Positions 1-11,127 of a stretch of DNA of 64,000 nt are shown here, piece by piece. This DNA is from Cryptomeria japonica (Eukaryota; Streptophyta; Pinopsida; Cupressales; Cupressaceae). The stretch spans positions 20,125,932 through 20,189,931 of the forward strand of contig NC_081412.1 in the NCBI RefSeq assembly GCF_030272615.1. The letters run 5' to 3'. The translations under genes and the position numbers were made by a program. Each line of letters opens with the position of its first letter. The first letter of the stretch is position 1. A model generated the notes under the pieces. That model was not told where the DNA came from. It saw nothing but the letters and a program-made list of their open reading frames with translations, and did not search any database.

Positions 1-129
1 TGGTTAAAGATTAAAAAATATTGATTGATCTACTTTCTTATTTGAAAATTAAACTCAAATAAATAGTTATAGAAAGTAATTTAAATAGTTATTAGGCAAT
101 AAATTGATCAAAATAAAATAGTGAACAAT

Positions 130-1480
130 AGTAATTAGTAAATATTAGAGGAAGAGGAAGAAGGAGAGTTGGGTATAGATATAGATGGTGGGATATAGTG
201 ATAGAGATATAGGAGATATGAAGAGGGGGAGAAGGAGAAGGAGATAGACAAGGAGACAAAAATCAGAGAGAATGAGAGATGGAGGAATAAAGGAGATTGA
301 GAAAGGGAGAGAGAAATAGGGGAAGATAAAGATGGAGAGAGAAAGAGGTATATGTATATAAAAAAGTAAATAGAGAGAGATAGAAATATATGTAAGAGAA
401 AGGGAGAGAGACATACAGGCAAAGAGGTAGATGGGGGAATATGCGGGAGAAAGAGATGAAGAGATGGAGAGAGATAGAGGGAATAGGTAGAGGTGGAAGG
501 GTAACCATGGGGAAGAAAGAGAGTGGGGAGAGATAGCTCAATGTATAGAGAGGGAGAGACATAAATAGATGAAATTATAGAGAGACAAAAAATAATATGA
601 AGAGAGGGATAGATAGGAGGGATAATGATAGAAAGATAGAGAGATAGACGGATGTAAAGGATAGGGATAGAGAGGTAGAGATATAGGTGGATATGGAGAT
701 GGAGAATGAAAAGGATATATATAGGAGATAGAGAGATAAAGAGAGAAAGTAGAGAGCGATAGGTAGAGATGGAAGAGATGAATACATAGAAAAGGGGAGA
801 GAGGGAGTGAATGAGAGAGGTGGAGATAGAAAAATAAAAATAGAGATGGAGAGAGGGAGAAAAATAAGGGAAATGAAAGAGAGAAAGAGATAGATATATA
901 GAAAGAAAAATAGGAACATATAAATATATATGGGAATAGAAAGTAATAGAGAGTTATAGATAGATAGACATAGATAAGGGGGTAGAGAGAAAGCAAGTGG
1001 GGGAGATATGGGGAAGGATAGAGAGGGGGGAGAGGAAGGAGTCAAAATAATTAGAGACAGAAATGAAAGAGGGGGAGAGAGTGAGAGATATATGTAGAGA
1101 TGAGAAATGAAGATAGGGAGAGAAAGTTCAATATATACAAATAGAGAGGATGAAGAGAGATAGAGATAGAGATAGAGGGTGATATAGAGAAATAGAAAGG
1201 TCCATAGGAAATGAGATAAATACATAAGGATAGAGAGAAATAAAGATAGAGAGATATAGGTCAAGATAAATATGGATAGAAAAATATATTAGGTGAGAGA
1301 GAGAGTAACAAAGGGAAATATAAGAATATAGAGAGGGATAAGGAGTAAATAGGGAGATCCTAAGAGAGATAGAAAGGTAGAGAAATATCAGTAGAGAAAG
1401 ATATGGATAGAAAGAGATAGGAAGAAGTGGGGGAATGAGAGTAAGAGAGGTAAAGTGAATAAGAGGGAGAGATTGTCCAA
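130..1480. repeat. GA-rich purine tract (low complexity)
   Basis: About 1.35 kb in which the plus strand is almost entirely A and G with interspersed T, built from degenerate gagagata, gagagg and gatagata words. Cytosine is nearly absent. The long minus-strand reading frames here (Ser/Leu/Pro/Ile/Tyr only) are artefacts of the composition and not genes. A shorter tract of the same kind occurs at 55790-55990. Confidence 0.9.
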
Positions 1481-1609
1481 TACATAAAAAGAAATAGATA
1501 ATTCTTCAATTAATATTTTGGTTTAAGATGAATGTTCTAAATAATTATCTTTAAATATTTTGATTATGTATTTGAAAAATGTAAATGGATATCTACATAG
1601 ATATATACA

Positions 1610-2165
1610 TGTGAGCTAGATATCCGGTTCACATGTATTAAATACATGTCATGCTATGGATGCTACTAGCTTAGATATCTTTAAAAAATCTATCTAAAAG
1701 ACATTGAGAGATATCAGTCTCGAGATGCCTATCTATTCTCAATAACTATTTCAAAATAAGTGTCTCGAGACTAATATCTCTTAGCGTCTTTTAGAGAGAT
1801 GTATTTAAAATATCTAATCTAGTATTAATATGTTTTATATAAACAAGTATTTAAAAAATGTGTGTATAATAATTAATTAATATTTTACATGAAGTAATCT
1901 AAATTTAATAATAAAGTAAATTTATTAACTATTCTAAGAGGCCTACTATAGTTAATAAAAGTTATTTAAGAGTCAACATTCAAAAATAATACAAACTAAC
2001 TACTTTCATCTAAATATGCTAAAATAACTTTTATTTAATATAAACATTTCGTAAAATAAAAATAAAAATAAAAATATCAACTCAATGTCAAAACTTGTGA
2101 TTTAAGTTTTCTAAGATAAATATTATAAACAATGGAAAAATAAAATAAATAAGTATATATATATA
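1610..2165 (+). repeat. Dispersed AT-rich repeat A, copy 1
   Basis: Non-coding AT-rich sequence with a second, diverged copy at about 36880-37445. Shared landmarks in the same order are gcctatct, attaatatgtt, the phrase gaggNctacta, actactttcat.taaata, and a final stretch reading tatcaact.a.tgtcaaaactt.cgat. The copy contains an imperfect inverted repeat at its 5' side. No reading frame and no LTR features were seen. The family is not identified; it could be a fragment of a non-autonomous element. Confidence 0.6.
1688..1800. repeat. Imperfect inverted repeat, 38-base arms
   Basis: Left arm 1688-1725 and right arm 1763-1800 are reverse complements with about five mismatches, centred on tctcgaga at the inner end of each arm and separated by a 37-base spacer. 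Folded as RNA or single-stranded DNA this would give a long hairpin. It lies inside repeat A. Confidence 0.75.
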
Positions 2166-2682
2166 TATTTTTTTGTACTTATCAAGTTACATAATAATAA
2201 TTTCTATGTCTTTTTATTATAACAATACATGAAATATAAATTTTTGCATTTATCAATTACATAATAATAATTTCTAAGGGCTTTGGGTTCGTCCCATGTA
2301 GCTCCCAAGGCTGATTCTCTTTGACCCAATTTACCTAGCTGTTAGACTTCTATGGGTCTCAGACTAGTATTACCTCAACTCTATATAAAAATAGGACATT
2401 ACTCTTGGACAACAAAAAAATTCTATAAAAAATAAATAAAGAAAGAATAACCTAAATAAATAAAAATACAAAGAATCAAGCATCTCCATAATGATATCTC
2501 TTTGCATGTTTTACATAAGATTTTGTAAAGATAGGTATGTTAGTTTTATTTCTTAGGTAATTTAACTTGTCAATTAATTTAATAATAATTTTTTATTTTT
2601 CTATTATTTTTAGTATGGTAAAAGTTAAAAAAAAAAAATTAAAATATATTTATGTATTATTCTTAATATTACATAATTTCAA
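2166..2682. other. AT-rich intergenic, nothing recognised
   Basis: Contains a short (TA)n run at 2155-2168 and homopolymer A/T runs. No coding or RNA feature could be supported. Confidence 0.6.
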
Positions 2683-2996
2683 AGAAATGAATATTTTAAA
2701 ATTTGTTAAAAATTCAAGTATTGAACACAAGTGACAAATATCATATAATTAAATTAAAAATTAATTATTTATAATTCATAATCATATCACAAAATTCTTA
2801 TCAAATATTTACAACTTCACATTTCTAACTTAATAAAATGAATATGCACTTAGGTAGAAATAATGAGTCTTATAATAAAATAGACACTAGTTATTGTTAG
2901 TAAGCTCTTCAAGTTTAGACTGATCATAATTTGTTAATTGGTGTATCTCTATTTGTCAATTTTTTTTTGCATGATGATCATTTGCTAATGTTTTTT
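2683..2996 (+). repeat. Dispersed AT-rich repeat B, copy 1
   Basis: The reverse complement of 56124-56415 matches this stretch over most of its length. Landmarks in order are ttttaaaatttgtta, attgaacacaagt, ttataattcat, atatttacaacttcac, cttaggtagaaataatgagtct, and gcatgatgat near the end. No coding capacity. It is the DNA into which the LINE at 3001 inserted: the last 20 bases contain the target-site sequence repeated at 24160 and 26426. Confidence 0.65.
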
Positions 2997-3297
2997 TTTA
3001 TTTTTAATTTTTAATTTTTTTAATTTATTAATTATTTAAGATAAGTGCTATCAAAAGGGGATAACTCCCATTATAATCCAACTGTAGCAGCCATGTTGTG
3101 AATCAACTGAAAAACAAAGATCAAAAGCCCATCAAAATACCTATCTCTCCACAAAGTTACAAAGAAATATAGTTGTAGATCACTACCAAACTCCTCCTCA
3201 TGTTTACCACTTTATTTGCACTTGTGGTCGAGAGCTTGTTATCCTCTGCATCCAAAAGATTACAAAAGGGTCTGAAATTGTTATTGAAGACTCCCAC

Positions 3298-4010
3298 TCA
3301 AAATACTTCCCAAGCATTGTCAATATAGTTCTTCAGTTTTTCCTTTTTTACTTTCTCATCAGAGGATTTGGCCTTATTGGTTGCAGCAGGGAAATAGTTG
3401 TCACTATTGAAATATATTCCCAACACACTAACAAAGTTCTTGGTGGCCAAATCAAGGATGGCATTGGCCATCGCATCACCATCCACCTCTATGATGAAGT
3501 CACTGATCAACCTCCTTAGAGTCCATGACATGAATTAGTGGACAAATGACAGACCCATATATCGAGCCATCACACCAATGAAGCCCAGAAGCCAAACTTC
3601 CCTCCACCACTTCAACAATTGTATCATTGACTGGGTCTTCTTGGTAGTAAAATATTTGATAACATTGTCTTTACAAGGATTCATCCCTACACACACACCC
3701 CAGCCTGAAAATAGTCTCTCTCTTTGAAAGAACCACCACCTTCAATCTGATGTGCAACCCTTTGGGAAGCCAAAACAGATTTGTAGGCATTCCAACCCTT
3801 GTGGATGATTCTCGAGTCTTCCAACCTTCCAGTTTTCTAAAAGGCTAATCAAATCTCTGCCCAAATCTTGCCCACCTACAGAGATAATACCACAAAGACA
3901 TAGGATCATCATAGAGTCTGTCTCATCCAATCCAACTTACGATGTGCTTCTGTGGCCTATGACAAATAGATGCACTATGGATAGCCGTAGATATTTCCAA
4001 TTGTGGAGCC
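3298..4010 (-). pseudogene. Extra coding region downstream of LINE RNase H
   Basis: After the RNase H region, peptide-like sequence continues on the minus strand in pieces. One is a 62-codon frame at 3930-3742 (QDLGRDLISLLENWK; GLECLQICFGFPKG). Another is a 77-codon frame at 3531-3298 (IIEVDGDAMANAILDLATKN; ending in YIDNAWEVF), with interrupted coding-like sequence between them. The amino-acid composition looks like real protein rather than a random frame. It does not resemble reverse transcriptase, nuclease or gag. The product is unknown. It lies inside the reconstructed LINE, before its 3' tail, so it may be a third open reading frame of this family or captured sequence. It is broken by stops. 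Confidence 0.45.
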
Positions 4011-4189
4011 TTCCAAGCTAGGACTGTACCTCTTGTAAAGATGGCATGCAGGCCACTGATGCCTCGCCATCTCATCCTCTACCAACCTGATTACCAATAC
4101 CATTTCTATCTTATTAGGTCTTCCAACAAGTGAAGTCCAACCAACAGTCTAGGGCTTAGGCCAAATTGGACTCTGTGAGAACTTATTAA

Positions 4190-4700
4190 GCATAGAACAT
4201 TCAACCAATAAAGTCCTAAGGTATGTTGTTGTAGGCTCTCATATTTGTCCTGAGGATCTTGTCTAGATCATACGGTATCTGATCTTCAACAATAATTCTC
4301 TCCTCTTCTATTGTTTTGATACCTTCATTAGCTAGCCAATCTATGGCCGAGTTTCCTTTCCTATAATTATGTGTTAAGGAGAATCCCGAAAAGTGTTGTA
4401 GTTCATTTCACATACTTGGGATCAATCACTTTAGTCTTCAGTTTACCACATGTCCTTTGGAAATTTCTTCAATAACCAATTGAGAGTCCCCTTTGATCTT
4501 GACTTTCTTTATGTTATTAATTCTATAGAGATTGATCCCTCTAAATAATGCCACTAGTTCTACTTCATTATTTATGGCCATCCTAAATATCCTTTCACTG
4601 TAGATACAATCTTCCCATCATCACCATGAAGGATAGCCCCATAGCCAGCCTCCCCAAGGTTTCCCTTTAGCAGGCCCATTGAAATTCATTTTGTGCCACC
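4190..4700 (-). pseudogene. LINE RNase H domain, decayed
   Basis: The minus strand from about 4697 reads MNFNGPAKGNLGEAGYGAIL, the standard start of the RNase H domain of plant LINEs (a first catalytic aspartate would be expected where FN now stands, so the residue looks lost). Later parts are recognisable only in fragments because of stops and frameshifts, ending near 4190. It follows the zinc-binding region at 5410-5159 in the expected order. Confidence 0.6.
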
Positions 4701-5099
4701 CTTGATTTGGTTGTGTGTAGGTAAACTTCATTTTGTCTACCTTTTTACATTTTAAGGAAGCTAGATTCAATTTTATGCCTTTCCATTTTTCTTCCATACT
4801 CTTATCCCATCTAATCCCATCCAGTGAAAAAATTATTTCTTTTGAGGATCCTCACATTAACCACTTCAACAATGGATTCTTTTAGTTTTCCAACAACTTC
4901 TTCAATGGATCATGATTCTTTGCTAAACACTCTTCTATTACTTTCCTTCTAAATGTGCCATGTAACCATTGATGGCCCAATGATCCATAAATCTGCCCAT
5001 TTAGATTTGCACCTATTCATTGGCCATGAGAAAATGAAGTTGTATAATACTGTACATCTAACCATAGGCTAATCCATCATGTCCATAAACTAGTCCCAA

Positions 5100-6226
5100 C
5101 AAGTATTTGCGATTGGACAGTTTAAAAGAAGGTGGTTTACCAATTCCTCATTTTGTTTTCACATTATGCAAATGTTGGGCCCTTCAATTTCTATGGACTT
5201 GAACCTATCCCTAGTGAGGATGCACCCATTGAATGCAATCCATAGGAATGCACTAGCCTTGGGAAAGACTGCCTTATCCCAACACAATTTAGTAGGCCAC
5301 TCTGAGTTTGGGATTCTCTTCCTTTGAACAACATAACCAAGATTGACCTTATATTCACCACTTTTGGCTGCACACCAAATTACCTCACCCTCTTCCTCAA
5401 ATATAACCAATCTTCCATTGCTTAGAATTTCTACCAGCTTCCCATGCTACTTCTCATTGGGACCCTCCTTTAAACTCTACCATTTTATATGTCCATTATC
5501 CACTTTATCAATGTAATCCATGACATGAGTACCTATCCTACATTCAAAGGCCTCAATCCAATCTATGTCATCAAATTCTTCTGCAATAATGTGTCTCTCG
5601 TTCCATGAATCTCTCTAGAACTTGGCTTTCTTGCCATTTCCAATCTTTGAGGAGATATGATTCATGATAACACCTCTACATTCCCACAAAAATCTCCAAG
5701 TTTCTGATCCACAGATAGAGTTTTCCATAGTGAGTATACCCGTTGGATCATTAGAGTTTAAATATTTTTTCCTCGTGATTTTAGACCATATTTTATTTGA
5801 CTATCCTAAAGCTGCATTCTACAAATCCAACTTTATTAGCCCAACCCCACTTTAGTTTTTAGCAAACACACGGTCTCTCAATTAATTAATGGGACCATCT
5901 TCTGATCTTTAGACCCTTCCCAAAGAAATTCCTTCAAATAACAATCCAGGATAGCATTGATTCTTGAGGGAAGTCTAAAACGTGACATTACGTAAATTGG
6001 TATGGCCAATAGAATAGACTTAATCATTTGTATTTTGCCAACCCATGTCAACCATTTGTTCTTCCATGCCAAGGGTTTATTTTGATAATTATTAATAACC
6101 TAATCCCAATAAGTTTCTTTATTCCTACACGTGAATAAAGGGACTCCCAATTATTATGCTAGGAGAGAAGAGATCTTGAAGCCTAAAATATTAGAGATTC
6201 TTTTCTGACAAACTTTGTTAGTGTTT
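5100..6226 (-). pseudogene. LINE reverse transcriptase C-terminus and zinc-binding region
   Basis: Minus-strand pieces of ORF2 of the split LINE. From 6212 the frame reads VCQKRISNILGFKI, directly continuing the frame at 8070 across the 6227-8055 insertion. At 6072-5878 the segment WLTWVGKIQMIKSILLAIPI with FLWEG is the conserved C-terminal region of LINE reverse transcriptase. At 5410-5159 the segment GEYKVNLGYVV ... AFLWIAFNGCILTRDRF matches the reverse-transcriptase zinc-binding region of plant LINEs. Stops and frame changes separate the pieces. Confidence 0.8.
6213..6226. repeat. Target-site duplication, left copy (14 bp)
   Basis: ctttgttagtgttt is identical at 6213-6226 and 8056-8069 and brackets the 6227-8055 insertion inside the LINE reverse transcriptase frame. 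Confidence 0.85.
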
Positions 6227-8055
6227 TTGATTAAGGATAAATAGGTTTTGAGGGGACCCAAAACCCCATAGGTTTTGAAGGGACTCGAAACCCTAGGATT
6301 TTTCCAAGATATAGAACCCACAAAACAACACTACCAAAAAGAATGATCATAAAAAAACCAACAACCCAACCACAACCAAGACTGAAAATATCAACCCCCT
6401 AAAACAAGACTGAAAGAACCAGCCTCAATCACAAACTCAAGGGTTTTACTAAGGCTCCGTTAACCTTCAACTAATACCATGGATGATTCCAAGCACCCAT
6501 CACCTTCAAAGGCACCATATTACAATGTATAGACATACATTTACAATCTAGACACATGAGATTTTGAAAGGCTCCCCTAGCCTTCATCATGGGTTTTGAA
6601 CTCACCCCCAAAATCAATGAAGAAGGGTTTTTCCAGGCTCCCTTAACCTGTAACATAGTCATCAATCTGCCACCAGCAAAACCCATCCTTAACCAAAAAC
6701 AACACATAGCTAGACTAGGCCCTTTAATATTTCTAGCATCTAGTCTACCTGTGGGTTTTACAAGGCTCCAACAACCTAATCACACAGAAAACTGAAAAAC
6801 AAGGGGGGTTTGAAAGGCTCCCCTAACATTCAAAATGGATCTTGTAGTAGCTTTCATAACCATTGCGATGAATCCAACAATAATTTCATACCACAAAAAA
6901 GAGTCTGGCATCCAAAAAATAAACTCACAAAGCTTATTTGGACAAATGGGTTTTGAAAAAGGCACCCAAAACCTTGAACTAAAAAAGAGGCTAGATCCAG
7001 ATAGCTTCCAAGTAGACCAACATCATCAGAATATCCACCTCTATAGGAGACGAAGGAGACAAACTCAACAACAAGGAATAAGAAATTGAAATACCACTTG
7101 CCTCAAGTAACAGAGCTTCCAAAACCGAAGATACAACACACATATCTGAGAACATTAGGCCCCCCAACATCACCACCTCAATAGGAACAAGGGGGGAAAA
7201 AACCATAAGTGCAATCTCAGATGCAAGCCATCCACCAAAAAATCAACAACATCCTCCCCCCAAATCCTTCCAACAAAAACCACAGCCTCCATCTCTACCT
7301 CAATAGGAGAATTATTATCTCCAATACCCACCATCTCTACCTCAATAAAAGACAAGGCCAAGATTGGAAATAACCCAAAGGGATGAGATAAAAGTGACAA
7401 GACCAAGACAAGGGTGAAAAATAGGGAAAGACCAAAAACAAGGCATGAGGCCCCCTACAGCCCCATAGCCCAAAACCAAGACAGAAGGAAACCCACCATA
7501 GCAAATACCAAAGGGAGAGAAAAACCTTTGGTATCAACAGTAGCTCCGCCTGGGTCCCTAACATCGCATCCACACCAACTACCAAGCAAAGCCTCCCCCC
7601 CACCAAATGCAACCTCAAAAGCCAACGCGCCAACTTCCTCCTTGCCAAGAATCCAAACCCTTGTGTAGAAGCCATAGCCCCTACCCCTTGAAACAATAAC
7701 ATGAGACCAAGGAGCTAGGAATAATAGGTCAAAACAAGAACCTAAAACTCCCCCAAACTCCTCCACGTAGGATGGGCACACCACAAACAATTAGTTAGGA
7801 GCATCATTTCACACAACAATAATAACATCGCACCCCATGCACAACCAATAACAAGCACCAAGAGACCGTCCATATATGTAAACAGAGGGGGGAAAAACCT
7901 CACCAAGGGAAGATGAGAAGATATCAGCCAGAGGTAGGTCTTCATCGAGGCCATCCACATCCGCTTCTGCATTCTCTTCACCCTTTTCTAACTCTTCAAC
8001 AATAGAAACGCTAGCAGAATGCCCTTTCCCGCTTATCGCCTCGGGTAAATACTAG
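6227..8055 (-). mobile_element. 5'-truncated LINE fragment inserted in the LINE
   Basis: Bracketed by the 14-base duplication. Read on the minus strand it ends ggttttgggtcccc..., then ttatccttaatcaaaaa, a LINE-like 3' end that resembles the 3' end of the element at 24185. The 5' portion (8050-7900) encodes an acidic peptide (SIVEELEKGEENAEADVDG), possibly an ORF1 tail. The rest is W/L/F-rich nonsense frame of a long 3' region. Between 6436 and 6975 the plus strand repeats a word like gggttttgaaaggctcccctaac about six times at irregular 80-150 base spacing. No reverse transcriptase is present, so it is a truncated copy moved in trans. Confidence 0.7.
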
Positions 8056-8069
8056 CTTTGTTAGTGTTT

Positions 8070-9392
8070 GTGAAGTAAATTTATGAATTTTCCTTGTTCA
8101 TACATTGTCCTACCACCCTTGTATAATCCTCTAGCATGGATTTAATAGTCTTAGCTTTCAACATAGATTCCTCCCCAACCAAGAGAGTATCATCCGTGAA
8201 CTGCAAATGAGGAATCGACTCCAAGTCTTTGTGCACCCTTATACCTTTCCAAATTCCTAGTCTAACTTTTGGTTTGATATTCTTACTAAGTATATCCTCC
8301 ATTAGCACAAACATTTATGGAGAGAGAGGATCCTCCTGTTGAAGTCCGTTTGTGGTTCCAAAGAAGCCAACTAGTTCACCATTAACCACCACCAAGACTC
8401 TAGCTATAGATATACAAAAGAAGATGCAATCCAACCATCATTGATCAAATTCGTATTTCTTTAAGACCTACATGAGAAATCCCTAGTCCACCCTATCATA
8501 AGCATTTGTCACATCTAATTTGATGATGATTCCTCTTATAGTTTGTGCCTTCATTGAATGCATAGTTTATGTGTCTAAAATGATGTTGTCTATGATCTCT
8601 CTCCCAAGTATGAAACTATTTTTTCTTTTGAAATAAGCTTTTATCAATAATCACCTTTAGCCTATTCACCATAGCCTTTGAAATGATTTTATAGACTATA
8701 TTGCATAGTGAAATTGGTCTATAGTCAGCCATGGATACACAATTTAACTTTTTTGGAATCAATGCTATGGCTATGTTATTCATGTCCTTCAGAAATTTAC
8801 TTCTTTATGAATTCCTCCACCACTCCATGAATGTCTTTACCCATGAAAGACTAACATTTCTGATAGAATTCTACCATGAAACCGTTTGGTCTAGGAGCCT
8901 TGTTGGGTTGAAGCATAGAATCAGTCCGCTTAACCTCTTCCAAAGAGAAAGGGCTCAAGAGAAATCTATTGTTCTCTTGATCAACACTCCTCTTTATAAC
9001 ATTGGATACCTCTTCCTATTTATTTCTGTCACCTAGAGTCCCCCCACCAAGCAGTTTTTGGAAGTATGTAGCCACTTCATGTTCAATGTCTATAGGATCC
9101 TTGCACCATGCACCATCTTCCCCTTTCATAGCTTCAATCTAGTTAATAGCTTTCCTAGATTTGAGAAAGGCATGGAAAATTTTTGTGTTCAAGTCCCTTG
9201 CCTCGATCCATAGTTCTCTCAATTTATCTCTGAAGAAGATTTCCTCCCTTTCAAAAATGACTGCTAGTATCCATTTCAATTCCTTCTCCTTTTTATAATC
9301 ATCATTGAAAATACTGAATTGATTCACTTTCTTATTGAGTAATTTTATTTGTTCCTCTATAATTAGTTTTTCTTGAAAAATATTTTTGAAAG
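8070..9392 (-). pseudogene. LINE reverse transcriptase core, decayed
   Basis: Middle of ORF2 of the split LINE. From 9327 the frame contains EEIFFRDKLRELWIEARDLN followed by TKIFHAFLKSRKAIN, a signature between endonuclease and reverse transcriptase in plant LINEs. Near 8910 KAPRPNGFMVEFYQ corresponds to the KAPGPDG motif. At 8314-8081 the palm motif reads FTDDTLL with the catalytic Asp pair intact. Frames change several times and stops are frequent. The sequence joins the endonuclease portion across the Tat element and the C-terminal portion across the 6227-8055 insert. Confidence 0.8.
9388..9392. repeat. 5-bp target-site duplication of the Tat element (left)
   Basis: gaaag at 9388-9392 abuts the 5' LTR; the same five bases follow the 3' LTR at 22059-22063. 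A five-base duplication is standard for Ty3/gypsy integration. Confidence 0.9.
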
Positions 9393-10956
9393 TGTAGCAT
9401 CGTAAATTGTACGCACTTGCTAGGGTGGTACAATTTCACACCTAGTTTAGCACCCGCCTTGGTGCATTTTACATTTTGCATTGCATTTCTCCTTTAGCAC
9501 TTAATTAATCAAATTAATTAGGTCTAAGGTCCTATTTCATCGTCCTCTACATCATAAAGTTGGGCCCTTTCGTTAAAGTGTGCCCTTTTCATTTTATTCC
9601 TCCAATACATCATTCAATCAAAAACCCTAATTAAGTCCTATTTTGAACTTGGGGGCTTGGTTTCGGGGGTCAAAACATCTCAAAATCACTTGTAACTTCG
9701 GGATTCTCTCTAAAATCATCATATCCGACAGCCCTGAAAATTTGGTGAAAAGTTGTCGGGACTGTGGCGCCCCGAGTGCACATGGTCCCAGACATTTTTC
9801 CCGAAATTTTAGGAGCACAATCCAATCATAAAATAAAGCTTAACCCCAAGAAATTGGCGGGAAATTCAATCTCTAGGTCAGCCAAAAGATGAAATTATGA
9901 CCTAGGGTTTCATACATAAGAGCTCTCTTTCTTCATTTGAAAGGATCTGATTTTTATTTCAGGAACCTCATATGCAGCGAAAGAGCAGATCTTTGAAGAC
10001 TTCAACAACATTCAACATCCCTCTATCAAGCATTTATCCATTTCATTCATCCGTTTAGGGCTTGGAAGACATTGAAGAATAATAGGAGATTACTGACTGA
10101 AGATTGGCTTGTACCCCTCCCTTGGGGGTTGGGTATGATTTCATGTTGTTTTCATGTCTTTGCATAAGGTTCAATATATCCTTTATTCATGCTTTAGATC
10201 ACTTTGCGTCTTGATTTAGAGCATTTACATCATCATTTACAAGCAATTAGGGTTTACTTTCTAGGTTGCTCTAGTTTGCTTGCTTGCATTTTAAGATCTT
10301 GCACACACACAAGGTCTGCACACACAATACATTTTACAATACAACTTGGCTATTCATGGAGGTGGAAATCACTGAAGTGGGGGTTTGACTAAGGCAAAAC
10401 CCTATATAGCCGCCCACACCCTTTTCAGATATAAGTGCAGGTTTCGGGACTCGGACGATGCTGTAGTTTACAGATCCAGGAAAAGCAGGTCGAGACAGTA
10501 CTTCATACCAAATTGTAGAGCAAAAGACCTGGATAGGGGCATGGGGCGCCCTGGTCCTTGGGACAGAGGCGCAGTTTCAGGTGCAGTTTCCGGCACAGTA
10601 TCAGGATAGTGGCACCCGCGCCCCAATCCCAAACATTTTCAATTAGATTTTGACTCCGGGTATGCATCTGCATTCTTATTTTGTCCTTGTATTTACAGTT
10701 GTTCATTGTTTAATCTCAATTCTGCAATCTTTTTATTTGTTTGTACATGCATTTTGGGGTTAGGATTTGAACTTGTATCATTTTATCTTTCAATTACAAC
10801 AAAGGAATAGAAATCTTAATAGGTAGCCCGTGGCTCTCTCTTTCACAAAAAGAAGTAGCCAATTGTGTGATACTTCTAGGCTCTTTCGTATTCCATAATG
10901 TGTGTCAAAAGGTAGGATTAGGGCATGTTAACCTAGTCTCGCTTTTCCCCTACACA
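9393..10956 (+). repeat. 5' LTR of the Tat element
   Basis: 1,564 bases starting tgtagcatcg and ending cctacaca (TG...CA). It matches 20403-22058 throughout except for substitutions and a shorter minisatellite block: about one and a half 30-base units near 10535-10580 versus three in the 3' LTR. Small reading frames inside it are incidental. Confidence 0.95.
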
Positions 10957-10959
10957 TTT

Positions 10960-10976
10960 TGGTGAACCCGACATGA
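10960..10976 (+). other. Primer-binding site candidate
   Basis: tggtgaacccgacatga begins four bases after the 5' LTR end (tttt spacer offset). TGG complements the CCA end of a tRNA, as required for minus-strand priming. I could not assign the tRNA with confidence. Confidence 0.7.
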
Positions 10977-11127
10977 ATCTATCATTGCTTCCTGTTGCAT
11001 TGCATTTGTTAGATCTAGATCTAGATTTAGTGTGTTTTCATTTCATTTTCATTAAAAAAAAAAAAAAAAAAAGAGAGTGTGTTTCTTTGCATTGTGTGTT
11101 TAAATTTTATGCAACCTTTATTTCAAA

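Noticed and set aside
135-1264. Long minus-strand frames rich in Ser, Leu, Pro, Ile, Tyr
   Set aside because: They come solely from the pyrimidine strand of the GA tract, overlap in several frames and have no domain or codon bias.
7337-7790. Overlapping 111-121 codon Leu/Trp-rich minus frames
   Set aside because: Two frames overlap in the 3' part of a truncated LINE; composition is G/T-rich and no motif is present.
9627-9831. Small frames inside the 5' LTR, repeated in the 3' LTR at 20653
   Set aside because: They are within LTR sequence, differ in frame integrity between the LTRs and have no protein features.
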